DNA of 64,000 nt, taken from positions 1,612,001 through 1,676,000 of the forward strand of contig JAOVFP010000022.1 in assembly GCA_025738555.1 (NCBI GenBank), in the 5' to 3' direction. Each line of letters starts with the position of its first letter. Position 1 is the stretch's first letter. Source of the stretch: Cyathus striatus. Its lineage: Eukaryota; Basidiomycota; Agaricomycetes; Agaricales; Nidulariaceae. Position numbers and translations under genes: made by a program. This document shows, piece by piece, positions 1 to 12,300 of the stretch. The notes beneath the pieces are model-generated. The model was not told the DNA's origin, searched no databases, and saw nothing but the letters and a program-made list of their open reading frames with translations.

Positions 1-569
1 TGGTCAAATGGTCAATGAAGCCATGATCGGCTTGAATGGCCTGTGTTAATGACAAACGGGTACTAGGAATATTGCTATCTTCGTTGTCCGTGAAATCGTC
101 AATGAAATTGTCTATAGGAGAGGTATAGTTAGTATAACAGTTACTTCTTAAGACCCTTACATACCGTTGTCACGGGTGAAAGTTGATTTCACATAATGAC
201 ATGAATACAGCTAAATCACTCAAAGATAGAAAAGCAAACACTTAGAAAACTTAATAATACCTTAACAAACAACACTTAATATGCACTTCTATTTCACTAT
301 TAATCAGGAAAACCATACACAAGTAACTAATCAATACACTAACAAATAAAGCTACATAAACACTAATAGTCCATCACCAATCAGAACAATTATACACAAA
401 CAAGTAACTACAATACCAGCTCATTATTAATCAAGATAAACATACACAAATACTTAGTCATACTACTGGACCAGCACTAATCAGAATAAATATCATCATA
501 CAACAACTACACCAAGACTAATATGTACAAACAATTATACCCTGTACAAAATAAGAAAGCCTTCAGGTA
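1..569. other. AT-rich stretch without a recognised gene
   Basis: Both strands are AT-rich with many stops and low-complexity CACTAAT/ACAAATA-like text. I see no coding frame, RNA gene or complete mobile element. Confidence 0.5.
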
Positions 570-790
570 CAAACAAAAGAGCACCATTGTTCTCAAGAGC
601 TATTAATAGCTCTACCATTGTGCTAAATATACCCATTGTTCTTTCCAGTACTATTAATAGCATTTCTATTGTGCTAAATATACCCATTGTCTAAGATGCT
701 GACTCATGCATCCTAAATTGGAGAACAATGGAGAAAAGGATGACTCATACTTTCCCAGTTGGAGAACAATGGGAAAGTAGGTGTGGGATA
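570..790. repeat. Short direct and inverted repeats, LTR-like
   Basis: Two direct copies of about 50 bases run from about 588 to 690. Each begins CATTGTTCT, contains CTATTAATAG and ends TGTGCTAAATATACC. Inverted partners of CCATTGTTCTC follow as GGAGAACAATGG at about 720-730 and 761-772. A TATA-like GCATATAAGG follows near 818. This resembles the promoter part of a degenerate LTR, but I found neither matching ends nor a primer-binding site. Confidence 0.4.
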
Positions 791-1006
791 TGATTAGTCA
801 GCAGGAGGGTAAAAGGCATATAAGGAAGAGGAATTGGCCTGTAGAATTAACAACTTATACCTAGTTTACATTTGTTTGTATCCCTTTGCAGTTGTAGCAC
901 ACAACCCTTACCTACTAAATATAACCTATATACTTCCTCTCTACCCAGTACACGTATTGTCAGAGTCACATATAAAGCGTCAACAGTAAAGTGTGAAACT
1001 AATTTG

Positions 1007-1240
1007 TATTATTTGTGTCTACTCAGATAGTAAGGCACTGTATCTTCGTAAAGTAACAGCAGCAGCAGCATCATATTTTGTGTCCACTCAGATAGTGAGG
1101 CACCGTATCTTCGTAAAGTAACAGCAGCAGCAGCATCGTATTTGTGTCCACTCAGATAGTGAAGCACCGTATCTTCATAAAGTAACAGCAGCAGCAGCAG
1201 CAGCAGCATCATATTTGTGTCCACTCAGATAGTGAGACAC
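1007..1240. repeat. Minisatellite with embedded CAG microsatellite
   Basis: There are three full copies and a partial fourth of a unit of about 62-72 bases. The unit is TGTGTCCACTCAGATAGTGA, then a CACCGTATCTTCGTAAAGTAA segment, then (CAG)n CAT. The CAG run differs between copies (four, four and seven triplets), which explains the length variation. The leucine-rich minus-strand frame across it is a by-product of the CAG/CTG runs. Confidence 0.85.
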
Positions 1241-1568
1241 CGTAACCTGGTAAATTATATATGCGCCCCAGTTGTGAAGTAAGAAGTAGAAACCGTCAGG
1301 GACCTCAGCTCCGCTTCAACCTTCAACATAATAGTGACCTATATCTTCAGCCTACCCTTCACCTGCAAGCCCTTGCCACAATCCTAGTTGTTGTGCTTGC
1401 TATTCGCCTACTCTTCTAAACTTACCAACCTACCTCTACACTTAAATATACACCTGTGTTCATCACCAAACCTCTTGAGTTAAGGAGAATATCTACAAAT
1501 AATATCCCCCAACACTCAGGTGCAAAGCACGAACAAAGTCACTTCCTGCTGACCACCTTAGATATTTA

Positions 1569-1924
1569 TTATCTTAAACTGACACCGTCTGAATCAATAA
1601 CATCTTCGTCTTCCGAGCCAGTTGCTACTTCAGCTTCCAAATCTAAAAAGGACTGCGAGATGTTAATATAGTTCGCGTTCACATTCATAAGTGTTAATAG
1701 CGTAGGGTCTTACCGCCAATCTTGCTCTTTTCGTTTTCCTAGGCTGTACAGACAGCGCTCAGTATCGTTAAATTAATAAATACGTATGTCTTTACCTTCA
1801 AATTGCTTTTTGATGGTCCAGGCTGCGAGAGCGGTGTTTCATCGTCTACGTCGTTAAACCATTGAATCTCTGACGCGTCCTTCAGCGAGCCGTTCTGATT
1901 CAGAGCACAGTTATCTTGGGACAT
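1569..1924 (-). CDS. Small acidic hypothetical protein, three exons
   Basis: I spliced this by hand on the minus strand. The ATG is at 1922-1924. Exon 1 starts MSQDNCALNQNGSLKDASEI and ends at a GTAAAG donor. A very short basic exon follows (PRKTKRARLA). The last exon reads SFLDLEAEVATGSEDEDVID and stops at 1569-1571. All junctions keep frame with GT-AG ends. A basic patch followed by F-x-D-x-E-A-x-V and an acidic run is a layout I associate with N-terminal parts of proteins encoded by mobile elements in agaricomycetes, so this may be the relic of a longer gene. I cannot assign a function. It starts about 360 bases left of the stop of the WD40 gene and lies on the same strand. Confidence 0.45.
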
Positions 1925-2234
1925 CGTTTGAATCTGTATAGGTAGGTATTGTAAGGTATTGTATTGTATTGCTACTACGTACTATGTAACTACGATATCT
2001 ACGCGACGGGGTGGAAAGAAACTTTAACGACGCGACTATGGTTCCTTTTATCATAGGTCCCAACTTAAGGGTAGGCATCAACGGTCACGTGAAATTTCCG
2101 CCCTCCCCGCTCAGTCCCCGCTCCCTCTTCGAGGGGGCAATGCTAGAGAACCCAGAGTTCATATTACTATACGCTACATAAACTGTGTATATACGTAGTC
2201 TGTTATGATGTATGTAAGTGTGTGTCTATGAAAA

Positions 2235-3892
2235 TCAAGAGCTGGATGTGTTGAGAGCTGGCGGTGTAAGTGTTGTTATCACGGAAGAGCTGTGTTGAGA
2301 GATGGTTGTGTTGAGAGCTGGTTGTGTGAGCGCCATTACGGAAGAACGGAGCACTTCAACCCATCCTCCAATCATGTTGGTTAACAATAATGCTTGCAGT
2401 CCTTGAAAAAACAGTACAGCGACTATTATTACAATTACCTGTGTATAGGTAAGTGATTTCGATTTCGAAATCGCAACGACATCCTTTTCAGAAGGATCTT
2501 TAGATGTAACAGTGTTCTTGTGGGATATGAGATGGATGGGATATATAAGATCGAGATATGTACTTACAACGGGTGTTGAATCCCATAGTTTAATGGGATA
2601 AGGTGGCTTGTGATCGTTGTTTTCTGAGGAGCCTGTGGCTACAATACACCTTGAACCAATAGAGACAGCCTTGAATTATGTTAAAGGATGTTAACCAATG
2701 CTATAGCTCTGAAAGAAGGAGAATTACCTCAACAACCTGGGTCAGAGCGTTGCTTTCGTGTGGCAAACACGACTGCATACTCCCAAAACGTGAAAATACA
2801 CGAGGAGATCCGTCATCGCTACCAACAATCATGAGAGAACCATCCAGTGCACAAGCAAGTTGCATGGGAAAATTGCGGGAAATTGGGTGTTCGTAGGTTT
2901 TGAGTGGTTTAGAAGGCGGGAGCGAGTATGTGTTGACGCCATTGAATAGATTCGAAACATGGATCTCCTTCTTGCTAGAGACGATAGCATGGCCACTTGT
3001 CCCGTATAAGTAAACATCATGAATAATTAGAAAGTGAAACGTACATGTGAGACCTCAAACGACGATTCCACTGAAGAGTCCATGGATCAACTTGGTAATT
3101 AATTCTTATGAGAGTGAGATCAGCTATTGTTGCAAACGGGGAGCAACACCCACAGCTCGTGCGTTTCAAGCACTGAAAAGAGAATCTGTTTTCCATCGTC
3201 ATGGAAGGAGACGCTACGGATGATGTGGTTATGAGATGGCGTCCTTGCGTACTCTTCGAGGTCGCCTATAATTTTCGTAAGTGTCAAGAAACAAAGGTAT
3301 TCGAAATGTCGTACCTCCAGAGTTGACTGACCACACCGCCAAACAGCCGGTTCCAATACTAGCAAGACGTTGACCACTCTTGTCAAATGTAATCTCCTCC
3401 ACGCGATGTTCATGCGCCTCCGTAACACTTTTGCAGATGAACTAAAGAAAAAATGAACAAACGAAAAAATGAAACTAAGGGAGAGTTACCTTGGTGGTTT
3501 CATAGTGAAATACCATGATGGAGCCATCTGCAAATCCTACAGCAAACCTCGAACACATGCCTTCAAGTTCTGGCATCCAAACTGCGGCTGATACAGGACC
3601 ATGGAATACTAGGCTAACGGTCTGGAGAATTACTCCGCTAGACATATCCCAAATGACAAATGTACCGTCTTCAGCTAGTAGTACATCATTAAGTCTATAT
3701 TTATTTAAAACATAAGGAGACAATCCTACCTCCGCTTAACAACTTCGATGAATCTGGACACATTTTGAGGACGTTGATGGGCTTTTCATGGTAAAGAAGG
3801 GTATGGATCGTGGTGAACTATACATTTTGTTAGTTCCGAGACACGAAAGTTACGATTACACATACCTTTGGTAAATCAGCTTGAATCGACAT
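2235..3892 (-). CDS. WD40-repeat protein with C-terminal membrane anchor (paralog 1)
   Basis: This is a spliced minus-strand gene with an ATG at 3890-3892 (MSIQADLPK) and about eight exons. WD40 signatures include EDGTFVIWD, FAVGFADGSIMVFHYE, GQRLASIGTGCLAVWSV and LMIVGSDDGSPRVFSRF, enough for a single beta-propeller. The last exon contains KDPSEKDVVAISKSK, then a hydrophobic helix (VIVIIVAVLFFQGLQALLL), then a Ser/Thr-rich tail ending at 2235. The expected topology is a cytosolic propeller held on a membrane by its tail; this is inference. The exon layout and several segments (PP-x-x-PL near the third quarter, then VGSDDGS-x-RV) match the plus-strand gene at 15359-16929, so the two are paralogs. 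Introns are short and in frame, and I saw no stop. WD40 scaffolds have no catalytic role; partners are unknown. Confidence 0.75.
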
Positions 3893-4856
3893 GGCTATGA
3901 ATACTTCCCACCGGAGTGAGGGAAGATATTCTTATAGAAAGGGCAGTTGCATACTTGTGGAGGTACTCAATTGTTTGATAGACAAAAATTTGTCGAATTG
4001 TAGACTGTACAATAGATAGACAATTAGTTCGTTAGATATGCATATGCTAATAAAAAACATTTTGTTATCTTCATTCCTTTGTCGTTGACAACAAGGATAC
4101 ATACCCGTAAGTGAACTCTTGTTTTTTTCGTTTCCATTCTTCGCGATGGCCATGAATAATAACGATTTGTGCCAAGGGGCGCTTGGTTTCATTATTCTAA
4201 TCTCCAACATATCTACCGGCGTATAGTCCCCATCCGAACAGCCCCACTCGGTCCCCACTCAGTTAATTCATTGAGCCTAGTCCATACCCTTGTTCCACCT
4301 CGTATCCATTTTTTCTTTTATTTGTTTCTTTCTTTCAGTCCAACTAAGTCCTACTTTATGCGTATCTACTATAGCTACATGAATATTAATTACTATCTAT
4401 GTATTGTATCTACGGGAACATGGGAGTAAGAAAGAGAGAGAGGGAAAGTGTCCACATGATGCGGCACTTGCTTTGCAGTACGACCCAACTGAAGGGCAGG
4501 TTGCCGTGGGTTGCCGTGACCAGCCCTAAACACCGGCACTATCTCCGCATCTACAACGACCTGCCCTCCAGCTGGGCCCTATCACAAAGCAACTCTCGAA
4601 CTGTGGGAATATTTTTTCTCTCTCTCTTTCGTACCACCATGTTCCCCGTAGCTACAGTAGTTTACTAGTATTCAGAGTAGATAGCATAGTATTATAAGTA
4701 GATAGAATAAAATGTATACCAATACAATGTTTTCAGCATGAATGAGCGCCATTAGTATTGTAAGGAACAGTTCCCCACTCGCTCCCCGCTCGAGTATCGT
4801 CCCCGACCTGATAGTACTAACCTCCATTAGTATTACCCCCGCTCGCTCGCCCTCTA
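3893..4856. other. Intergenic, with GAGCGGGGA-type motifs
   Basis: I find no convincing gene here. CCCCACTCGGTCCCCACTC near 4242 and CCCCACTCGCTCCCCGCTCG near 4771 belong to a short G/C motif that recurs around genes in the first 18 kb. The small frames in this stretch lack splice partners or recognisable content. Confidence 0.4.
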
Positions 4857-5036
4857 TTATTGTGTATCCTGGATACGGTATTCTTATAATGTAAGTATGT
4901 CGTTGTGTCTCACTGGCGTACTGGTATACTAACAGAATAATTAGGTCCTATTGTATTCCCTGGATACGGTATTAAATGGGTATGCTAATCTGTTTTACTG
5001 GCGTAATAGTATATACTAACACAATAACCAGGTGTT
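4857..5036 (+). repeat. Tandem duplication of about 90 bases
   Basis: Two consecutive units share CCTGGATACGGTATT, then a CTGGCGTA segment, then AGTATAC or GGTATACTAACA, then AATAA and AGGT. They lie directly upstream of the first exon of the proline-rich gene, whose own exons are also duplicated. Duplication of exon-intron units therefore probably extends into its 5' region. Confidence 0.6.
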
Positions 5037-5076
5037 ATTTAATGCGACATCGGCAGGCCATGCTGCTCATTCAAAC

Positions 5077-8000
5077 ATGTCGAATGATGAAGCCCCTCCC
5101 ATGGGCAGCCTTCCCGATCCTATTCAAACAAGGTGCAGGAGTAGGACAAGAGCAGCCGAGCAGGTACGTCAGGTCATAAATGACCGTTGTATGAATTCTT
5201 ACATTTGCTCTTCAGATTACTGCTGCAGGTCCTCCCGTAGATGCTGGCCATCTGTACTGTCCCGTTCCACCAAGGCTGCAGGGCAAGACGAGACTCGCCG
5301 GTGAGCAAGTACGTCCAGTCATACACTCCCATTATACGTATTCTTACACCCAGTTTTTTAGATTACTGGTGCAGGCCCTCCCATAGATCCCAGCCATCCG
5401 TATCAGCCTGTTCCACCAAGGCTACATGGCAGGACACAATCGGTCATCGAGCAGGTACATCTAAGTCATACGCTATAAATTAAACAAACTCTTACTCCCG
5501 CCTTTTAGACTAATATTACAAGCCAGCGTTATACTCACTTTCGAGTGGAACGAGAACCATCGCCGCCCAATGAACTAGCACCAGGACAGGCGGAGGTTGC
5601 GCAAGGCGCGCTCCGTAATCCACAGGCATGTATACCGTCCTTACTGTCTTGATATTGATCACTGAATACAATTATAGGGCCCCGGACTTGGCACATCTGG
5701 ACCGCCTTCACGCCAACCGCTATCCCCTGCACCTAGCTTGATAACATCGAGCACGCCGGCGCGTGCATCGCTTCCGCCATCTCCGCTTCCAGGAACTTCA
5801 GCTGCATTTTTCGGCGGCAATCCTGCCCAGCCATCTGAAGCGGGTGCGCTGGTATGTACCATTTAATCTTTTCAACATGCCCTTACTCAATATAACTGTA
5901 GGGCCCCGTACTCGCTGCATCTGGTCCACTCCCTCAACACTCGATGCCCTCTGCGCCTACGTCAACGGCATTGGTCTTGCATCTGTCTCTGCTGCCTGGA
6001 ACGTCAGCTCGCCCTCAATCGTCTCTGGGGAGCATTGTTCATCCACCCCCAGCATTACCCCCGCCTATTCCAGCAGCGGTGGCACATCCATCTCTGCTGC
6101 CTGTCGCGTCGGCTCGCCCCCAGTCCTCTCTGGGGAGCATTTTTCATCCACCCCCAGCATTACCCCCACCTATTCCACCAGTGGTGGCGCATCCACCTCT
6201 GCTGCCTGGAGCGGCAGCGCATGGTAGCATTATTGCTCCACCTTCACCTCCTTCCATCCCAGGAGCCTTTCGTGAGAGTCCTCCACCGGACCGTATTATC
6301 TCAATGCAGGTCGATAATGTCAACCGTTCATCGTCCAGCTCTCAACAGCCCGTCATACCCAATGAGCTAGTTACGCCTCAACAAGATTCCTCTTCCAGCA
6401 TGGCGGTAGATCACCTGCAGATTAACCAGCCTTCCATCATACAGCAACAGGCCAATCCGACTCCTATCCCCCATCAGCAGGAAACGATGGAGGTCGATGC
6501 TCATCATCAGAACGGTCAGCCTCCCATCCCATCGCAGCCAGCTGGTGCTCCTCCCCACCAGCTGGATGGTCCACCTCAGCAACCAGCCGATCCTGCCCTC
6601 AACCACATTCAGCAGGATGGCCTACCTCCTGCCCTTCAGCAGCCGGCCGACCCTGCTCCCAATCACACTCAGCAGGACGGCCCACCTACTACCTCGCAGG
6701 ATGGCCCACTTCCCACCCCTCAACAGCCGGCTGGTCCTGCTCCCAACGTCCACCAGCAGGACGGCTCACCTCCCTCCCCACAGCAGCCGGCTGGTCCTGC
6801 TCCCAACGTCCACCAGCAGAATGGCCCACCTCCCGCCCCACAGCAGCCGGCTGGTCCTGCTCTCAATGTCTATCTTTCTCCCGAACAGGTGAGGTCTTCT
6901 TATATAGTAGTGCACCTCATACTAACATTGTTAGTTAACAATAGTTACACGATGTGTGATGACTTCGGTCGACGTATCCATCCGAGAGATTATTTCGGAA
7001 ATATGCTCCACTGAAAGTCCCCAAGGCAAAGGCAAAGGCAAAGGCAAAGGTCGAGCATCCTCTCCTTCAGAGGATGTGGATGACCCCATGGATAGCAGGG
7101 ATGAAACCGAGAACAATGTCCAAGGCGATAACAGTATCCTAGTCCCTTCCTCAAGAAAGTGTAAGAAAAAGGAAGAAGATGATCGGATGTTTGACGTATG
7201 TTCATGTCTCTATTCTTCGACACATAGGTTAACCTTTTCGTAGCAACATCTCTGCACCTACCTGAACGAGACAAAAAGGCTGTGGTACACTCACGCTTCA
7301 GAATTTGTCTGTCCATCTGCAGAAGAACTCGAACAGTTCAGGGACCGCAAGCTGACTCTAAACGCAGCATCGCCAAAATTGAATTGGATGGTGCCCTTCA
7401 CTTCCGAGTGGAACAGGGAGATGATTCGGCTCCTTGCCTTGGATTACCAGATTGTGCTGAATGGTCAAGTCAATTTCCGTGTTCCTAAGGGAGAAGAGAC
7501 AATGGCGAAGCTGGCAAAGAAGATCAGTGAAAGACTACGATGGAGTGCTTTAAAGTACAGGCGGTTACAGTGAAGTATCGATCCCATAAAGAAGTCTGAG
7601 TTAGCTATCGCTGAAGCCGAAGAGAAAGCAAGGAATCGTAGGTTTACTCGTCGGGAAGGGGTACGTGTATAGTTTAACTTCATATTACTTTCACATACTG
7701 AATGCACTTTCAGACGTGGAAATGCAGAGGGAAAGTCGTTTCGGCTCGCCTGACCAATAACGCTGAAAACCATCAGTTTTGGAGGGGTGTCGAACGCGTC
7801 CACAATGCATTGGGAGCTATGGGGATGAGCTCAGACGAAACCGAAGTTGAAGGTACAAGTACCCAAAATAAAGTTGTTCGTCGAAAGAAGAAAGCCTGGC
7901 TTAACGATAGTATTTCTTTGTTGTTCTGAGACATGGAGGCATACGGCACTGGACTAAGAAAGGGAGGTGGAAATGTTCATTGCGTCAGGGAGTACAATGG

Positions 8001-8244
8001 AGCTTCATCTAAGTCTCCTCCATCTGAGATGAACGAACCGTCACCAGAGCAAATATGTGTTCAGAGACTTCCAATCAATTTCTATGATACAACTTGGTAC
8101 AAATCCCTTAGTACGGGACAAAAAGCTGCTGTTGAGGCCGGTCCTGTCGAAGATCTGCCCGATACGGTATGTTACTTTCGTACTTAAGTGTTTCTAAGTC
8201 TGATGATCATTTGTTTGTTTCTACAGTCTGTGCTGAAGAAGTAA
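5077..8244 (+). pseudogene. Proline/glutamine-rich agaricomycete protein with duplicated exons, disabled
   Basis: ATG at 5077 (MSNDEAPPMGS). Two near-identical exons at about 5218-5310 and 5362-5453 encode ITAAGPPVDAGHLYCPVPPR and ITGAGPPIDPSHPYQPVPPR. Exons beginning GPGLGTSGP and GPVLAASGP form another duplicated pair. A large exon to about 6888 is rich in Pro and Gln with internal repeats (HPPPALPPPIP twice; QQPAGPAPNVHQQ several times). Next come a (GGCAAA)n run encoding KGKGKGKG and a conserved-looking C-terminal part with WRGVERVHNALGAMGMSSDE and PINFYDTTWYKSL. That C-terminal pattern recalls a family common in mushroom genomes and often near transposons (recalled, not searched). In-frame TGA codons at 7571-7573 and 7927-7929 interrupt otherwise continuous coding; each could be a CGA to TGA change. 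One intron near 5626 appears to use a GC donor. It sits left of the Tnp2 transposase and may have been carried with it. Confidence 0.6.
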
Positions 8245-8348
8245 TGGCTGATCCAAAGTTGATACGGTAGGACTTCAATAGGACTTCATATATACCTATA
8301 GGGACAGCTTTATAGCCTACATTCGCTGTATATATGTAGTGGTCATGA

Positions 8349-8467
8349 CTGTATTGACTGTAGATATCGTCGTGGTTATATAACATGGACACTGTCTTCG
8401 TATAATGGACTGTATTGACTGTAGATATCGTCGTAGAATAACATGGACATTGTCTTCGTATAATGGA
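8349..8467. repeat. Two-copy tandem repeat of about 60 bases
   Basis: Units at 8349-8409 and 8410-8467 both begin CTGTATTGACTGTAGATATC and end with GTCTTCGTATAATGGA. They differ by a small indel and a few substitutions. The repeat lies just past the end of the minus-strand short gene. Confidence 0.85.
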
Positions 8468-8474
8468 CTCGAGG

Positions 8475-9030
8475 TCATTTTCGCTGCCTCGAACAATTCT
8501 TAGTACATCCATATATAAAGTCAATGGCTGCCCAGTTCTTTTCATAATCTAGTAGTACAGGAAATTTTTGATTCATCTATGTATTAATGTTAGACAAGTA
8601 CTGAAACTAAAGAGTACAGAAACCCTTACCAAGTCAATAACGAGGTCGATCTTCTCCTTCGGCTGTTTCTTGAATGGCTGACCCTTGATCAAGTGCTCAG
8701 AAACACAATCCTTCGCGAACTGCTGTTGTGGTGTTAAAGCCATTTTGGGTGAGCGTAAATAATTATTACCTGCACATTTTTATACTGATTTTTGTCCCAG
8801 CCCAAAATTGAATGTAGTGAATACCCACCCCTCCCTGGTCGACCCAATTCACCTCGTGGCTTAGAGACCAACTTTCCGTCGTGAAGTGACTGATCTCGAA
8901 GTGGTTGTTGTCGATGGGATTGGACTTCAAGTGGCCACTCTTTGCGTAGGGTAAGGGTGTGCCGAGGTTCAGGTAATGTATCTAGTGTAAAGGTTCGACA
9001 CAAGCTCAGATGTAAAGGCATGGAATTCAT
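8475..9030 (-). CDS. Short conserved fungal protein, DYE-x-NW type, possibly damaged
   Basis: ATG at 9028-9030. Exon 1 (MNSMPLHLSLCRTFTLDTL through GRPGRGGYSLHSILGWDKN) splices in frame to an exon encoding QFAKDCVSEHLIKGQPFKKQ and KIDLVIDL. The next coding block reads DYEKNWAAIDFIYGCTKN and stops at 8475-8477. Joining that block needs the G of its own AG acceptor, so the last junction is one base out of phase and the gene may be broken there. The second half matches the gene at 17143-17789 in layout: a helix ending in (L)-DY/KY-(D/E)-x-NW and then a basic tail. Function unknown. Its start faces that of the transposase across about 320 bases, so the pair may share a promoter region and belong to one mobile element. 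Confidence 0.5.
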
Positions 9031-9348
9031 TGCTGTGACGTCGTTCTTCGTGTTCTGACTTATATATTAACATTATAGGTATTCCTTCATCCGGACTTGT
9101 GTCCTACCTTGTTCCACTTATTGTGAGCAACGGTGGTCTTGTTTTATAAGCGCCTTCGTTGGTCCGATTCAATCGGTTAAACCAGAAGTTGTCATGTCAG
9201 TACGTCCTTTATTCTATATATATCAAGTATCATGTCTCACTGACTTTAAAAGCTGTATCGCTGCTGCATCTCCAGTATTATATCAAGTTTCAGGTACATT
9301 CCCAGCCATTGCTTCTACCTATATACTAATCGCTCTTCGAAGAGGAAT
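9031..9348. promoter_or_regulatory. Divergent intergenic region between short gene and transposase
   Basis: 318 bases separate two divergent ATGs. The region contains a TATA-like TATATATTAA near 9061-9070 and TTTATAAG near 9144. This placement suits a bidirectional promoter; there is no other evidence. Confidence 0.3.
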
Positions 9349-12300
9349 ATGCCCCGTCCAAAGAAGGAGAAGAAACTAGCGATCTGCTATTGCAAGAAAT
9401 GCAACGGGGTCACAATGACCGAATTGGACCTTATCGCGCATGTGAGCAAAAATAACACTGAAGACGATCTTCGAGGCATTGAAGATCGAGTGTTTTCGCT
9501 TACTCTTGCTGAAGCTGGCCCATGTTCTCCCCAGGACATACCTCCACCTTCAATTCCCCAACCTTCTCCCTACGAGATACATGCGCAACTGACGTTCCAG
9601 CGCTTACTGGAGTGTGACAATAGTCTAACGCTTTGTCGCGACAGTATTCGTGCAGTCTTTCAAGAATGGCTTGAAAACGGAACACGGAATCCAGCTATGC
9701 AGGACGAAGCCGCCAGATTTCCCGTTAGGAGTCAGGCTCATGCTTATCTCTTGAGCCAAGAGTCCTGGCTGCTAGATCTTATAGCTCGGGTTCGTCTTGT
9801 CCCGACCTCTGGAGATGGTGCAAACGAATTGTTCAAAAGTTCAGTGCATACGGATGCGGACTCGCTACTAGCGGATATTCAAAAGTGCATAGAACGCTGG
9901 AGTAATTTGGCCTTTCCCTACGGGAAATCCTATGACACTGGTAAGTAGCTTAGTACTGGGGATAGTGCGATAAATAACTCGTTCAACAGATGTTCACTTT
10001 GACCACCCCCTACGCCTCAGCCATCCAGCTCTGGCAGTTTGCCTTTTCCTTACGGTCGCTGTTAGTGTTTTTGCGAATGCTGCACGCCCTACTTGCAACT
10101 TCATCCTCCGAATGGCCAAGCTTCTGCTGAGTGCCGCTACCTCGACTGATCAGACACTGCTCCTGGGATCAATACCGGACGACCTGCAGACAGCGAGGAA
10201 AATGTTCGATTTGGAACCCAAAACGACAACCTACGCCACCTGCCCATCTTGTGCTTCAATTTATCCCCCGGGTGTAAAGGATGCCTACCCGCTTCGCTGT
10301 ACGTTCAAACGCTTTGCTAATGCAAAGCCGTGTGGAGTGCGCTTAACGAAACACGCTGTTCGGAACGGTGTGACTATTGTGGTTCCGGCACGGCCATATG
10401 TTATGCAAGACTTCACGGCCTTCGTGGGCGCACTGTACACGCGCCCCAGTGTCGAGGAATTGATTAGGCGGACCAGACAAGCCTTGACCCATGATGGCTT
10501 TCGAGATATTAATCAGGCAGCAGCAATTCGCCAGTTCACTGATGCAGATGGGAAAGTTTTTGTTGACTCTAATGAGGAACTACGTACACTCTGGAGCATC
10601 AGCTATGATGCCTTCAATCCGTATCACAACAAAGCCGCAGGAAAGTCGGCGTCAGTGGGGTCATTGGCACTTGTATGTCTTAGCTTACCCGCAAGCATGC
10701 GTTATCGACCAGAGAATATATATCTCGCCGGGTTGATACTGGGACCTCGCCAACCATCTTTAGATGGCCTGAATCCATATCTTGCTCCACTTATAGATGT
10801 TTTCCACCAGAGCTATCATAAGGGTACTTGGTATAGTCACACACATCAACATCCTAATGGGATTTGTGGTCGGGAGGCCATTGTTCCCGCAGTATGTGAT
10901 TTACCGGGTTCTTGCAAGCTGACAGGATGTGCGTCCCATTCTGCGACGATCTTTTGTTCATTGTGCCATCTCAGGAAGCAGGATATCAACAATATTAACT
11001 GCTCGTCAGTTGGCTGGACGCCAGTTACCTATGAAGAACATCTTAAAGCCGCGATGGCCTGGCGAGATGCCGCTAGTAAATCCCAAAGAGATCAGCTCTT
11101 CAAAAAGAACGGGATTCGTTGGTCTGAGCTTCTTCGGCTTGAATATTGGGACCCGACGAAGTACACAGTTGTTGATGGGATGCACAACTTTTATCTAGGT
11201 CTCGTAAAACATCATTTTCGTGTCGTCATAGGTATGAATTGGGATGAAAACCTGGAACTTAATGAGAAGCCGGAGGTGGAGGAGCCTACAGCAAAGGCTA
11301 TTCAGAAAGGGCTACAGGTGATGTCGTCCCAGCCGATATCGTCTAGCCTGCGTAGATTGTCTATACCGGTATTGCGATCACTCTGCCAGCATTTTGGTGT
11401 CTTAGGCAGGCTCAAACATATGGGTCGGCGAGTTAAGAAGCAGAATTATGTTAATGTGCTTGTAAGTCATTCCTTTCGAAACGATTCACCACCATTGATT
11501 AGTCGAAAGCTTGACAGCTCAAGGTCTGGAGGGGGTGATGAAGCCCGCCCAGCAGCGCATGGAGTCATCAGCGAGCTGGCTGGTATTGAGATTGATATCA
11601 ATGAGTTGGCCACTGTTGATGCACACTCTAGCATCCCTCTTCTCGATCACGATGACTTGAAACGTATCCAAGAAGACATTTTACACACCATCCATCCAAG
11701 TTGGCAGGCAGGTCCACCAGCGAACTTTGGTTCACCTTCTCATGGTAAATTGAAAGCCAATCAATGGCGAACGTGTATCGACTTCGACTTGACTGTTTCA
11801 TTGGCGAAGATGTGGGACAGCGAAACTGACGAATCATTAATGGGTGGAAAGAAACAAATGGCACTGGAAAGCACATTGCTTCTTGCTACCGCTATCAGAT
11901 ATGCTACCTCTCACCGAGTAAAACCTGGTCATCATGACCTGGAATACAAGAAGTTTATGTTAGCGTATCTTTGCTCAATTCGAGAGCTGAGGCCCGACGT
12001 CGATCTCCATCCTATACATCATAATGCAGTTCACCTGGCAGAACAATTATGCTTGTTTGGGCCTATTCATGGCTGGTGGATGTTTCCGTTTGAACGGGTA
12101 ATCGGTAACCTGCAGAAGAAGAACATTAACTTCAAATTTGGTTTGTCCTGATCATCAATCATGTAGAATCCATACTAAAGGCCCTTCTAGGAGAGCTGGA
12201 AGCATCTATGCTGAGAGCTTTCTGTGCTGCATCAGAACTTTGGGTATTCTTACAGCACCCGGGGTGTCCTGAAATTCTCAAACAGAGCAGCAAAATCATC

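Noticed and set aside
1009..1224. Poly-leucine frame on the minus strand
   Set aside because: It is produced by the CAG microsatellite in a minisatellite.
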